Origin: Indolivaga macrotermitis | GTDB taxonomy: Bacteria > Bacteroidota > Bacteroidia > Bacteroidales > Dysgonomonadaceae | Length of the DNA: 64,000 nt | Direction: 5' to 3' | Assembly: GCF_900128985.1 (NCBI RefSeq) | Contig: NZ_FQUC01000005.1 | Span: forward strand, 62,001-126,000 | Shown here: positions 16,686 to 25,242 of the stretch, piece after piece | How the letters are laid out: every line of letters begins with the position of its first letter | How positions within the stretch are numbered: the first letter of the stretch is position 1 | The notes under the pieces: model-generated | The model's input: only the letters and a program-made list of their open reading frames with translations | What the model was told of the DNA's origin: nothing | The model's database searches: none | Position numbers and translations under genes: made by a program

Positions 16686-17651
16686 TCAGAAAGCAGAAGC
16701 TTTCAGCCCCAATCCTTCTTTCTCATTCAGCCCGAACATCAGGTTCATATTGTGTATAGCCTGTCCCGATGCACCTTTTACCAGATTATCGATACAGGAT
16801 AGTATAAGTAGCTTATTGCCATGCTTTTCGACATGGAGCACACACTTATTTGTATTAACAACTTGTTTCAAATCGGGATTCTTATCAGTGACGATCACAA
16901 ACGGACTGTCTTTGTAAAATTCCTGATAGAGTTTTTCGGCGTCTTCTACCGAGCCATCGTATTTCAGATAGATCGAAGCAAATATGCCTCTGGTAAAATT
17001 CCCCCGAACAGGTATAAAGTTAATATCTTCTGTAAAATTATTTTGTAAATGTGTCAAAGATTGTCTGATTTCAGCCAAATGCTGATGCTCAAAAGCCTTG
17101 TATACCGAAATGTTATTCTCTCTCCAACTGAAATGAGAGGTCGCCCCGGGTTTTACTCCCGCTCCGGTCGAACCTGTTATGGCATTTACATGCACTTCGG
17201 TTAACACCTGATCCTTTGCTAACGGTAACAATGCCAATTGTATAGCTGTGGCAAAGCATCCGGGATTAGCTATATGTTTCGCTCTTTTTATTTGCTCTTT
17301 ATTCAGTTCAGGTAGTCCGTATACAAAATCATGTTCGGATGATTCTTTCCTGTAATCAGTGGATAAATCGATTATTTTTAAATCCGAAGGAACGGTATTT
17401 GCTTCCAGAAACTTTTTTGTATCACCATGTGCTGTACAGAAAAAGAGTACATCTATTGTATTGTATGGCAATTGGTCGGTAAACGACATATCTGTTTCAC
17501 CCAGTAAACCGCCATGTACATCGGTTAGTTTATTTCCGGCATTACTGGTACTGTTTACAAACACAAGCTCTACCTGCGGATGATTGATAAGTATTCGTAT
17601 CAACTCTCCGGCAGTGTATCCGGCTCCTCCTATTATTCCTGCTTTTATCAT
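16686..17651 (-). CDS. argC: N-acyl-gamma-glutamyl-phosphate reductase
   Basis: An NADPH-dependent reductase of the third arginine step. The 321-residue product begins with the nucleotide-binding GIIGGAGYTAGEL (5-17) and carries the catalytic Cys132 in NPGCFATAIQLALLPL. It is shorter than the ~345-residue E. coli type and typical of Bacteroidetes. Upstream it is interrupted from argG by the inverted-repeat-flanked GxxExxY gene; downstream, 35 bases separate it from the MutS-like gene. Substrate may be the N-succinyl form (inference). Confidence 0.95.
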   Translation of the reverse strand: MIKAGIIGGAGYTAGELIRILINHPQVELVFVNSTSNAGNKLTDVHGGLLGETDMSFTDQLPYNTIDVLFFCTAHGDTKKFLEANTVPSDLKIIDLSTDYRKESSEHDFVYGLPELNKEQIKRAKHIANPGCFATAIQLALLPLAKDQVLTEVHVNAITGSTGAGVKPGATSHFSWRENNISVYKAFEHQHLAEIRQSLTHLQNNFTEDINFIPVRGNFTRGIFASIYLKYDGSVEDAEKLYQEFYKDSPFVIVTDKNPDLKQVVNTNKCVLHVEKHGNKLLILSCIDNLVKGASGQAIHNMNLMFGLNEKEGLGLKASAF

Positions 17652-17666
17652 TATAACTTATTGTTT

Positions 17667-17703
17667 TTAAACACAGAGTTTCACGGAGTTATTTTCACAG
17701 AGT
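17667..17703. repeat. Inverted repeat arm, left, of the GxxExxY module
   Basis: Thirty-seven bases matching the reverse complement of 18084-18120 at 36 positions. The arm holds three copies of CACRGAGT (17672-17679, 17682-17689, 17696-17703). It abuts the stop codon of the enclosed gene at 17704. Confidence 0.9.
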
Positions 17704-18078
17704 CTACAAAACGTAACGTTTTATGCCTTCTTTGAGTGAAACAACATTAAAATTTATTAAGTATCCGATTTTACAGTGCGATAGTTTCAGATATGTCAGC
17801 AACTGCGCTGTATGAACATTGGTTAAACTCTCCACCGATTTCAGTTCAAGAATAATTTTATTCTCCACTAATAAATCCATTTTATATCCAACATCTATTA
17901 GGATGTCTTTATATAATAGAGACTGATCTTTCTGTTTTTCCACAAATAAACCGACCTTTTTGAGTTCATAAAACAAACATTCTTCGTAAGTTTTCTCCAA
18001 TAACCCGGGACCCAACTCTGAATGAACAGTATATGCACATCTCAATACCTTATTACTCAACTCCCTCTCTAAAATCAT
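17704..18078 (-). CDS. GxxExxY family protein (PD-(D/E)xK nuclease-like fold)
   Basis: A 124-residue member of the widespread GxxExxY family (Pfam PDDEXK_3 by memory). The name motif is GLLEKTY at 25-31. PD-(D/E)xK-type active-site residues can be aligned: Glu28, Asp68 in YKMDLL, Glu78-Leu-Lys80 in IILELKS, and Gln92. This suggests a nuclease fold, but no activity is established for the family as far as I know. The start at 18078 lies 5 bases inside the right inverted-repeat arm, and the stop touches the left arm. It is cotranscribed with argG and argC by position but has no known part in arginine synthesis. Confidence 0.9.
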   Translation of the reverse strand: MILERELSNKVLRCAYTVHSELGPGLLEKTYEECLFYELKKVGLFVEKQKDQSLLYKDILIDVGYKMDLLVENKIILELKSVESLTNVHTAQLLTYLKLSHCKIGYLINFNVVSLKEGIKRYVL

Positions 18079-18083
18079 ATCCT

Positions 18084-18120
18084 ACTCTGTGAAAATAACT
18101 CCGTGAAACTCCGTGTTTAA
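18084..18120. repeat. Inverted repeat arm, right, of the GxxExxY module
   Basis: Reverse complement of 17667-17703 with one mismatch in 37. It lies 5 bases upstream of the GxxExxY start and 15 bases past the argG stop. Confidence 0.9.
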
Positions 18121-18135
18121 TTATTTCTATCGATT

Positions 18136-19344
18136 TTATTCTGTCTCTTTACCATTCTTTTTCTGAACAGCATGATATATTTTATTCGGAATAGAATAGA
18201 TTTTCGTAAATCCTTTCGCATCATCCGAAGACCAAGCTTTGTTTACTTCACCATACTCGCCGAAATCAGCTTTCATCAGGTCGAAATCACTTTCTACGCC
18301 AACCAATGTATAATGATAAGGCTTTAACTCAACAATTACACGCCCTGTAACATTGCGTTGCGAGCTTTCGAGCATAGCTTCTATATCGCGCATCACAGGC
18401 TCAAGATACTGGGCTTCGTGTAAAAACATTCCATACCAATTCCCAACCTGGTCTTTCCAGTATTGTTGCCATTTAGATAAAGTATGCTTTTCGAGCATCT
18501 TATGTGCATTGATGATCACAAGAGGGGCAGCAGCTTCAAAACCGACACGTCCTTTGATACCTATAATAGTATCACCGATGTGCATATCGCGACCGATGGC
18601 ATAAGCCGAAGCTAATTCTTCCACCTTATTTATAGCATCTACTTTACTGGCGTATTTAATGCCGTTAATGCCGTCAATTTCTCCGTTAACGAAGTCAATA
18701 ACCAGAGTTTCCGAACCTTTTTTCTCCAATTGCGAAGGATATGCCTCTTCAGGTAAAGTCTGATTCGATTTTAATGTTTCCTTACCACCTATACTCGTTC
18801 CCCAAAGACCTTTGTTGATAGAATATTCCATCTTGGTAAAGTCGGCTTCATATCCGTGTTTTTTCAAATAATCAATTTCGTATTCACGAGTCAGAATCAT
18901 GTCACGGGTTGGAGTAATGATTTCTATTTCGGGAGCTAATACCCCGAATGTCAAGTCGAAACGCACCTGATCGTTTCCAGCTCCGGTACTTCCATGTGCA
19001 ACAGCATCAGCACCTATCTCCTTTGCATAATTAATAATAGCTAAAGCTTGAAATATACGCTCCGAGCTTACCGAAATAGGATATGTTCCGTTACGCATCA
19101 CATTACCGAAAATCATATACTTGATACTCTTATCGTAATATTCCTGAGTAACATCTAGTGTTGCATGTTTAACAGCACCCAGCTTGTAGGCTTTTTCTTC
19201 TATCGTTTTCAATTCGGCAGGCGAAAAACCTCCGGTGTTGGCTATTGCGGTATAAACATCATACCCTTTTTCTTCCGATAAATACTTGGCACAAAATGAT
19301 GTATCCAAACCTCCGCTAAATGCTAAAACAACTTTCTTTTTCAT
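18136..19344 (-). CDS. argG: Argininosuccinate synthase
   Basis: Joins citrulline and aspartate with ATP to make argininosuccinate. The 402 residues start with the PP-loop AFSGGLDTSFC (8-18) and include GSTGAGNDQVRFD (substrate binding) and EPVMRDIE. Its start codon overlaps the stop of the upstream GNAT gene in an ATGA arrangement (19341-19344), implying translational coupling. It is a full-length family member. Confidence 0.97.
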   Translation of the reverse strand: MKKKVVLAFSGGLDTSFCAKYLSEEKGYDVYTAIANTGGFSPAELKTIEEKAYKLGAVKHATLDVTQEYYDKSIKYMIFGNVMRNGTYPISVSSERIFQALAIINYAKEIGADAVAHGSTGAGNDQVRFDLTFGVLAPEIEIITPTRDMILTREYEIDYLKKHGYEADFTKMEYSINKGLWGTSIGGKETLKSNQTLPEEAYPSQLEKKGSETLVIDFVNGEIDGINGIKYASKVDAINKVEELASAYAIGRDMHIGDTIIGIKGRVGFEAAAPLVIINAHKMLEKHTLSKWQQYWKDQVGNWYGMFLHEAQYLEPVMRDIEAMLESSQRNVTGRVIVELKPYHYTLVGVESDFDLMKADFGEYGEVNKAWSSDDAKGFTKIYSIPNKIYHAVQKKNGKETE

Positions 19345-19976
19345 TTTTGCTTATTATTTATTTTTTCTTCTTTTCTGATTTGTTTTACAAGGTCTTTAAT
19401 CACAGGCTTGTCTTTGTGTGTAGCCGGATCGTAAAGCATAGCTGTACAGATACAGTATTTACGGTCGGTACGTTCAAGTACATCATGATTCTTACATCCC
19501 TGACAACCACGCCAGAAGGCTTCATCGTCTGTTAATTGGGCAAATGTAACAGGTACATATCCCAATTCGGTATTAATCTTCATTACAGCAGCCCCTGATG
19601 TCAACCCAAAAACCTTAGCCTCAGGATAACGGGCACGACACAAAGCAAAAGCCATTTGCTTTATTTTTTTAGCTAATCCGTGACCTCTGAATTTATCAAC
19701 AACAATTAACCCCGAGTTAGCAACAAATTGCTTATTCCCCCAGGTCTCGATATAACAGAAACCGGCAAACTCCTTTCCGGCAAGAGCTATTATAGCTTTA
19801 CCTTCCTTAATTTTAAGTTCCACATATTCGGGAGATCTTTTGGCAATACCTGTGCCACGCACTTTGGCCGCGGCTTCGATGGTATCTAATATAGTCTGAA
19901 CATACCCTACATGTTCGTCATTGGCAATGTTGATAGTAATATCTACGTCAACCCCTATTTTTTGTTCTGTTTCCAT
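19341..19976 (-). CDS. GNAT acyltransferase of the arginine operon, candidate N-acylglutamate synthase
   Basis: A 211-residue GNAT-fold acyltransferase with the acyl-CoA loop in VVDKFRGHGLAKKIKQMAF (about 93-110). It lies between argR and argG and overlaps argG by 4 bases, so it very likely belongs to arginine synthesis. No argA, argJ or argO-type gene is visible here, and Bacteroides relatives use succinylated intermediates; the homologue in that position has been proposed as the N-acyl(succinyl)glutamate synthase (from memory, unverified). An unusual C-terminal Cys set (Cys158, Cys161, Cys175, Cys177) may bind a metal. The exact donor and acceptor are unproven. Confidence 0.75.
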   Translation of the reverse strand: METEQKIGVDVDITINIANDEHVGYVQTILDTIEAAAKVRGTGIAKRSPEYVELKIKEGKAIIALAGKEFAGFCYIETWGNKQFVANSGLIVVDKFRGHGLAKKIKQMAFALCRARYPEAKVFGLTSGAAVMKINTELGYVPVTFAQLTDDEAFWRGCQGCKNHDVLERTDRKYCICTAMLYDPATHKDKPVIKDLVKQIRKEEKINNKQK

Positions 19977-20003
19977 TTTTATCGATTGATAAAATATTGT
20001 TGA

Positions 20004-20471
20004 TCATTGAATGTTTGGTATAATTACAGATAACGATGCCACCACATCTTCTCTGTTTACATTTTCTCTTGGAATTAATAAAATAGTATCATCTCCTGCA
20101 ACCGTTCCTAATATAGTACGGGCGGCTTTATTATCTATCTCTCCGGCGATTGCCATTGCATAGCCGGGACGGGTCTTAATAACAGCTAATTGTCCTGAAA
20201 ATTCAATATTAACAAAGCCATATGCCGACAAAGATGTGTTTTCTTCAATTACAGGCAAGCCGGTATTGAATGTTTCTGATAGCTGATAAGCATATCCACC
20301 TTTAGAAGTGGGTGCTTTTACAACCTTCATCTCTTTAATGTCACGTGAAAGGGTTGCCTGGGTTACATCAAAACCTTTATCTGTTAGTATATTAAGTAAC
20401 ATATCCTGACTCGTTATATCTGTAGAAAGAATAATGTCTTTAATTATTTTATGTCTGCTTTTTTTGCTCAT
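20004..20471 (-). CDS. argR: Arginine repressor ArgR
   Basis: An arginine-sensing transcription factor of about 155 residues from the ATG at 20471 (MSKKSRHKIIKD). An upstream in-frame start at 20501 would lie inside the operator/promoter and is rejected. The N-terminal winged helix carries the recognition region VTQATLSRDIKEM. The C-terminal hexamerisation and arginine-binding domain carries GTVAGDDTIL. It heads the arg cluster 27 bases before the GNAT gene. Tandem ARG-box-like sites around its -7 box indicate autoregulation of the whole operon. Confidence 0.95.
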   Translation of the reverse strand: MSKKSRHKIIKDIILSTDITSQDMLLNILTDKGFDVTQATLSRDIKEMKVVKAPTSKGGYAYQLSETFNTGLPVIEENTSLSAYGFVNIEFSGQLAVIKTRPGYAMAIAGEIDNKAARTILGTVAGDDTILLIPRENVNREDVVASLSVIIPNIQ

Positions 20472-20475
20472 TAAT

Positions 20476-20510
20476 TGAATATTTATACAAATATACTGCA
20501 AATTTATACA
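20476..20510 (-). promoter_or_regulatory. Tandem ARG-box-like operator with promoter -7 box
   Basis: Box 1, TGAATATTTATACA (20476-20489), fits TGAATwwwwATTCA at 13 of 14 positions. Box 2, TGCAAATTTATACA (20497-20510), fits at 11 of 14. Their starts are 21 bp apart, the classical ArgR double-box spacing. The minus-strand -7 box TATATTTG (20488-20495) lies between them, 16 bases before the argR start. Confidence 0.7.
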
Positions 20511-20540
20511 TAAAAATACATGTAAACGATTTTTTTGAAT

Positions 20541-20572
20541 AAAAAAACGGACACATAAATAATATGTATCCG
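20541..20572 (-). terminator. Terminator after dnaB
   Basis: cggacacata (20548-20557) pairs with tatgtatccg (20563-20572) with one mismatch. Seven T residues follow on the minus strand. It insulates the arg operon from dnaB. Confidence 0.8.
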
Positions 20573-20600
20573 TGATATCTTGTATAAATAAGATTTATCG

Positions 20601-22142
20601 TCAGAAAGGCACTATATCATTACCTCCGATAGGTGGAAAATTATTAGCAGTTTCAACCGGTGATGGAGATGAATTCATCCGTGACCCGAACTGAGCACTT
20701 GCATTATTATATTCATCCTCAATATTCTGGAAACGGGCAAACTCACTTTTGAAACGTAAAAGCACATCAGCTGTAGCACCGTTACGGTGTTTAGCGATGA
20801 TAATCTCGGCAAGACCAACGAGTGAATTTCCTTTCTCATCTTCCAGTATCTTATAATATTCAGGACGGTGAATAAAACATACCATATCGGCATCCTGTTC
20901 AATCGCACCCGATTCACGAAGGTCTGATAACTGCGGACGCTTACCTTCCGCTCCTGTACGGCCTTCGACACCACGATTCAACTGCGATAAAGCTATAATC
21001 GGGATATTCAACTCTTTGGCTAATCCTTTCAACGAACGCGAGATCATACTTACCTCTTGCTCACGGCTACCATAATTCATACCACTGGCATTCATCAGCT
21101 GAAGGTAGTCGATAATAATCATCTTGATGCCATGCTCACGAGCCAGACGGCGGGCCTTTGTTCTCAATTCGAATACCGACAAACTGGGTGTATCGTCTAT
21201 AAACAAAGGTGCATCATAGAGTTCTTTTATCTTAAAGTCGAGCTGTTCCCACTCATAAGGTGCCAATTGTCCATTCTTGATTTTTTCACCTGGTATTTCA
21301 CAGGTATTCACAATCAGACGATTTACCAACTGTACGTTGGACATCTCCAAAGAGAATAATGCTACCGGATAATTATATGTTACAGCCATATTTTTGGCCA
21401 TAGAAAGTACAAATGCTGTTTTTCCCATCGCAGGACGGGCAGCAATAATCACAAGATCGGAGTTTTGCCATCCCGAAGTAATTTTATCAAGATTAGCAAA
21501 ACCTGTTTGTAAACCACTTAACCCCTCAGGACGGTTTGCTGCAATCTCTAGCAGATTCAATGCTTCTTTAATAACCGGATTGATTTGGGTTACGTCTTTC
21601 TTTACGTTCCCTTGAGATATTTCAAAAAGTTTACTTTCGGCTTCTTGCATCAGATCGTCAACATCCGATGTTTCATCAAAAGCTTTATTGGTGATATCGG
21701 AAGAGAATCCTATCAGTTCCCTTGCTAAATATTTTTGAGCAATGATACGGGCATGGAATTCGATATGGGCAGCTGAAGCCACTTTTTCGGTTAACTGGGC
21801 AATATATACAGGGCCTCCGACTGCCTCCAGTTCTCCTGTCTTACGAAGTTCTTCCACAACTGTAAGCATATCCACAGGTGCTTGCTTGGATGCGAGGCTA
21901 ACAATAGCCCGATACACTATTTGATGAATGTCATCATAAAAACTATCAGCCTTTAGTATATCGCTGACCTGCGAATAAGCATCTTTTTCAAGCATCAGAG
22001 CTCCTAAAACAGCTTCTTCTAACTCTCTTGCTTGTGGCTGAATACGCCCTATTTCTGATAACGCCTGATTGTTTTCCTTGCCCCGCCCCTTAGTATTATA
22101 GCGTTGCGTCTTTTTGTTTTCCATCTTTCTTGGATTTTGCAT
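20601..22142 (-). CDS. dnaB: Replicative DNA helicase DnaB
   Basis: The hexameric 5'-3' helicase of the replication fork. The 513-residue product has an N-terminal DnaB domain (about 35-140), a linker and a RecA-like ATPase with Walker A ARPAMGKTA (235-243), Walker B MIIIDYLQLM and the DnaB motif SRSLKGLAKELNIPIIALSQLNR. Translation may start at 22142 or at a second ATG at 22124 (MENKKTQ); both give a basic, disordered N-terminus. No intein interrupts it. A terminator separates it from argR. Confidence 0.97.
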   Translation of the reverse strand: MQNPRKMENKKTQRYNTKGRGKENNQALSEIGRIQPQARELEEAVLGALMLEKDAYSQVSDILKADSFYDDIHQIVYRAIVSLASKQAPVDMLTVVEELRKTGELEAVGGPVYIAQLTEKVASAAHIEFHARIIAQKYLARELIGFSSDITNKAFDETSDVDDLMQEAESKLFEISQGNVKKDVTQINPVIKEALNLLEIAANRPEGLSGLQTGFANLDKITSGWQNSDLVIIAARPAMGKTAFVLSMAKNMAVTYNYPVALFSLEMSNVQLVNRLIVNTCEIPGEKIKNGQLAPYEWEQLDFKIKELYDAPLFIDDTPSLSVFELRTKARRLAREHGIKMIIIDYLQLMNASGMNYGSREQEVSMISRSLKGLAKELNIPIIALSQLNRGVEGRTGAEGKRPQLSDLRESGAIEQDADMVCFIHRPEYYKILEDEKGNSLVGLAEIIIAKHRNGATADVLLRFKSEFARFQNIEDEYNNASAQFGSRMNSSPSPVETANNFPPIGGNDIVPF

Positions 22143-22206
22143 CTCAAAGATACTTCAAATAAACAAGTATTAAAAGTAAAGTTATTGACAAGTAATGAAC
22201 ACCTAC

Positions 22207-23229
22207 TTATGGATTATATTTTGCTTTATTCAGGATATTCTGGTTATTATCCAAAGCTAATATTGAGCTTAAATCATCTCCAGTATTTTTTGCATAATTC
22301 TTAATTATCTGCAAACCAAGCCAAGCACCTATCCTACCCGGTGAGTCAGCCGAAATAGAAGCTGTATAAGGAGCTTCATCCATATACTTTTGAATAGTAA
22401 GGAAATCGGTGCTGAACAGATTATTCTGATCTACAGTCTTTTTCCATATATTTTTAGAGTTATCATCGCACCACTTTATTTGGTCAGCAGTATATCCTAA
22501 GATATCAGCTTCGCTCCAATCTGGTAATAATTGTTGCAGAGCATATAATATTTTCCCTTCATACAACATCTCAGATACAAGGTCTTTTCGTTTATTAGAC
22601 TTGGGCTGCTCTGTCAATAACCATGCTTTCAAATAATCCCGGACAATGTATTCAGGTTGCATCTGTATGCGTTGGTATTCTTCGAAAAATTCCTGATACG
22701 CAGGATAATCTTTCCCTAAATACTTATCAGTTGATATAGATATATAGTTGTCCAGTACTATTGTATTTGCTTTAAAACCTGAGACATGTACACCGAATGT
22801 AGGCAATTGTTTTCCTTTTAACAAGGTATTTGCCCGACTGGCAGCTTCGGTCAGCTGTTGTTGGTAAATTGTCATGTCCGCAAATTGCGATAAGGCATCA
22901 GTATATATCTTGGATAAGATCTTATTCGAAAAATACTCCCGTAATCGTGCAAAACATTCAGGACTATCTACATCAACATCTTTATTATCAACGGTGACAG
23001 TACCAAAGGCTTTTAAAAACTGGGGGTATTTCTCTTTCAGAGATATCTCTTTTTCCGTGGTAGGATCGATCAGATAAGAGTGAAAATCGATATCAAATCG
23101 TTCAACAGTAATCAATGAGCCCTGATCTTGTACATATGCACTATTATTGGTCTTTTCAGTGTGACCGGTGCAACTACAAAATGATGATACTGAGACGAAA
23201 AAGAAGATAAAACTTGCGACATATTTCAT
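22207..23229 (-). CDS. GldB-family lipoprotein
   Basis: A lipoprotein of about 340 residues. Starting at the ATG at 23229 gives a clean signal (MKYVASFIFFFVSVSSFCSC) with the lipobox cysteine at 20; the longer frame from 23253 adds 8 residues in front. The body matches the GldB family of Bacteroidetes (ERFDIDFHSYL near the start, DEAPYTASISADSPGRIGAWLGLQI near the end). GldB is required for gliding in Flavobacterium, yet homologues occur in non-gliding Bacteroidales, where their role is unclear. It ends 64 bases before dnaB. Confidence 0.8.
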   Translation of the reverse strand: MKYVASFIFFFVSVSSFCSCTGHTEKTNNSAYVQDQGSLITVERFDIDFHSYLIDPTTEKEISLKEKYPQFLKAFGTVTVDNKDVDVDSPECFARLREYFSNKILSKIYTDALSQFADMTIYQQQLTEAASRANTLLKGKQLPTFGVHVSGFKANTIVLDNYISISTDKYLGKDYPAYQEFFEEYQRIQMQPEYIVRDYLKAWLLTEQPKSNKRKDLVSEMLYEGKILYALQQLLPDWSEADILGYTADQIKWCDDNSKNIWKKTVDQNNLFSTDFLTIQKYMDEAPYTASISADSPGRIGAWLGLQIIKNYAKNTGDDLSSILALDNNQNILNKAKYNP

Positions 23230-23362
23230 ATTTTTTTTAGTATAAAAGTACATAAGAATAACCTGAGATAAAAATACTTAATTTTTTCTGATGGATAACC
23301 CTTTCGGTATTGATTATTTCTCATCTGCACATTTTTCATTACTGTTAACCTGAAAAGACAGC

Positions 23363-23393
23363 TTTGACGGAGAAAAAAAATAAATTATATTTG
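23363..23393 (+). promoter_or_regulatory. Bacteroidetes-type promoter of tsaD
   Basis: TTTG (23363-23366) and TATATTTG (23386-23393) with a 19-base spacer: a full match to the -33/-7 consensus, 75 bases before the start codon. Confidence 0.75.
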
Positions 23394-23468
23394 TATAGTT
23401 TTTAAGACATTACAGGTTGTTTTAGCTTTACCTTCAAAAGGCTATATTCAAGTTTTACTTAACATTAT

Positions 23469-24485
23469 ATGATAACTATACTGGGAATAGAGTCTTCATG
23501 CGACGATACAGCTGCTGCTGTTATCAGGGATGAAGTACTTCTTTCTAATATTATTTCGAGCCAGAAAGTCCATGAAAGTTACGGGGGCGTTGTTCCCGAA
23601 CTGGCTTCACGGGCACATCAACAAAACATTATACCGGTAGTAGATGAAGCTCTGAAAAAAGCCGGAGTAACGAAAGACGAAATTACAGCCATCGCATTCA
23701 CCAGAGGTCCCGGCCTGATGGGGTCTCTTCTTGTAGGAACATCTTTTGCTAAAGGACTTGCTGCTGCTTTAGATATACCCATGATGGATATAAACCATTT
23801 ACAGGCGCATGTATTAGCTCATTTTATAAAAGAAGATAAGGAAGATACTAATCAACCATCATTTCCTTTTTTATGTTTACTCGTATCGGGTGGCAATTCG
23901 CAGATCATAGTTGTAAAGTCTCATAAAGAAATGGAGATTATCGGACAAACTATAGACGATGCTGCCGGTGAAGCTTTCGATAAATGTGCAAAAGTGATGG
24001 GATTGGGGTATCCCGGCGGACCAATTGTCAACAAGCTGGCAAATCAGGGAAATCCTGACCGTTTTAAGTTTAACAAACCTCATATTGCAGGATATGATTA
24101 TAGCTTTAGCGGATTGAAAACGTCTTTTCTCTATTTTCTAAGGGACGAATTAAAAAATGATCCAGGCTTCATAGAAAAAAATAAAGAAGACTTATGTGCG
24201 TCATTACAAAAGACAATCATAGATATTCTTATGGATAAATTAAGGAAAGCGGCAAAAGATTTAAATATCAAGGAAGTCGCCGTAGCCGGAGGTGTTTCAG
24301 CGAATTCGGGATTAAGGGATGCTTTTGAAGACCATTCGAAAAAGTATGGATGGAAAATACATATACCCAAATTTGGTTACACAACGGATAATGCAGCAAT
24401 GGTAGCTATTAGCGGATACTACAAGTATCAGGATAACGAATTCTGTGAAATGGATGCCGCACCTTTTGCCCGGGTAACCGTTTAA
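23469..24485 (+). CDS. tsaD: tRNA t6A37 threonylcarbamoyltransferase TsaD
   Basis: Transfers threonylcarbamoyl to A37 of ANN-decoding tRNAs, with TsaB and TsaE. The 338 residues carry the N-terminal ASKHA signature LGIESSCDDT (5-14), the metal-binding His110-x3-His114 in INHLQAHVLAH, the region VSGGNSQI and a C-terminal AAPFARV ending. Length and motifs are standard. It stands alone behind a consensus promoter; the next gene starts 79 bases downstream. Confidence 0.97.
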   Translation: MITILGIESSCDDTAAAVIRDEVLLSNIISSQKVHESYGGVVPELASRAHQQNIIPVVDEALKKAGVTKDEITAIAFTRGPGLMGSLLVGTSFAKGLAAALDIPMMDINHLQAHVLAHFIKEDKEDTNQPSFPFLCLLVSGGNSQIIVVKSHKEMEIIGQTIDDAAGEAFDKCAKVMGLGYPGGPIVNKLANQGNPDRFKFNKPHIAGYDYSFSGLKTSFLYFLRDELKNDPGFIEKNKEDLCASLQKTIIDILMDKLRKAAKDLNIKEVAVAGGVSANSGLRDAFEDHSKKYGWKIHIPKFGYTTDNAAMVAISGYYKYQDNEFCEMDAAPFARVTV

Positions 24486-24564
24486 GGACAAAAAGATCAA
24501 CTAAAAAACCTTCGTTTGAAAAACAAACAAAGGATAAACTACAATAAAACAACACTTTTTGAAT

Positions 24565-25242
24565 ATGAGACACGAAGATAACTCTTCGCATATTGAAGAT
24601 TTCGATTATGAGAAAGACTTCAATAATGCGTATAACAATTCGGAGACAGAGTCCCTGAGTCCGGAAAACCCCACTGAGATACCCTCCTTAGATCCTGTAA
24701 TCGAGCGACGGTCATTAGTCCCGGTTACCGAACCGGCTACTATCGCAACGACTGAAAATACGATAGTAGATAACGCAACTGCTATGCAGATGATAACGGG
24801 TAACGGAAGTTCATTTAATACTGAACTTGGTAAGTCTAATTTTCCATTAGCATTACTTGGAGGATTCATAGCATCCATTGTCTGTGTCTTTATATGGGCT
24901 GCAATTACGGTTTCTCTAAAATATCAGATAACATATATGGCTATCGGTGTTGGATTCGCTGTAGGCTATGCCATCCAAAAAATCGGAAAAGGCAGTTCTC
25001 CCATATACGGAATTCTGGGAGCAATATTTGCTGTATTAACTTGCTTCTGGGGTAATGTTATTAGTTATACCTGCTTCATTGCCAACGAATACGAAAATTA
25101 TTCGTACTTTGACGCAATAACTGGATTAGATTTCGATACAGCCATGTATATTGCAATAGAATCTTTTGATTTTATAGACGTATTCTTTTATATACTTGCT
25201 ATTTATACCGGATATATGTTCTCCATAAAACGAAACGGATGA
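24565..25242 (+). CDS. Four-helix membrane protein with acidic N-terminus
   Basis: About 225 residues from the ATG at 24565 (an upstream in-frame TTG is less likely). Residues 1-85 are hydrophilic, acidic and low-complexity (cytosolic or disordered). Four hydrophobic segments follow: LALLGGFIASIVCVFIW, ITYMAIGVGFAVGYAI, YGILGAIFAVLTCFWG and FIDVFFYILAIYTGYMF. No family was recognised with certainty. The stop overlaps the start of the M48 protease by 4 bases (ATGA), so the two are translated together and may act together in the membrane. Confidence 0.75.
   Translation: MRHEDNSSHIEDFDYEKDFNNAYNNSETESLSPENPTEIPSLDPVIERRSLVPVTEPATIATTENTIVDNATAMQMITGNGSSFNTELGKSNFPLALLGGFIASIVCVFIWAAITVSLKYQITYMAIGVGFAVGYAIQKIGKGSSPIYGILGAIFAVLTCFWGNVISYTCFIANEYENYSYFDAITGLDFDTAMYIAIESFDFIDVFFYILAIYTGYMFSIKRNG

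Larger units (their letters stand above)
17667..18120. mobile_element. Candidate inverted-repeat-bounded module carrying a GxxExxY gene
   Basis: A 454-bp segment made only of one 124-codon gene and two near-identical 37-bp inverted arms, placed between argC and argG of an otherwise ordinary operon. It has no transposase. The symmetric ends and compactness suggest a unit that moves or is copied as a whole, or an RNA hairpin closing around the gene. Mobility is inference; a target-site duplication was not recognised. Confidence 0.45.

Noticed and set aside
20472-20501. Upstream start extending ArgR by 10 residues
   Set aside because: It falls inside the ARG-box/-7 region; MSKKSRHK is the sensible N-terminus.
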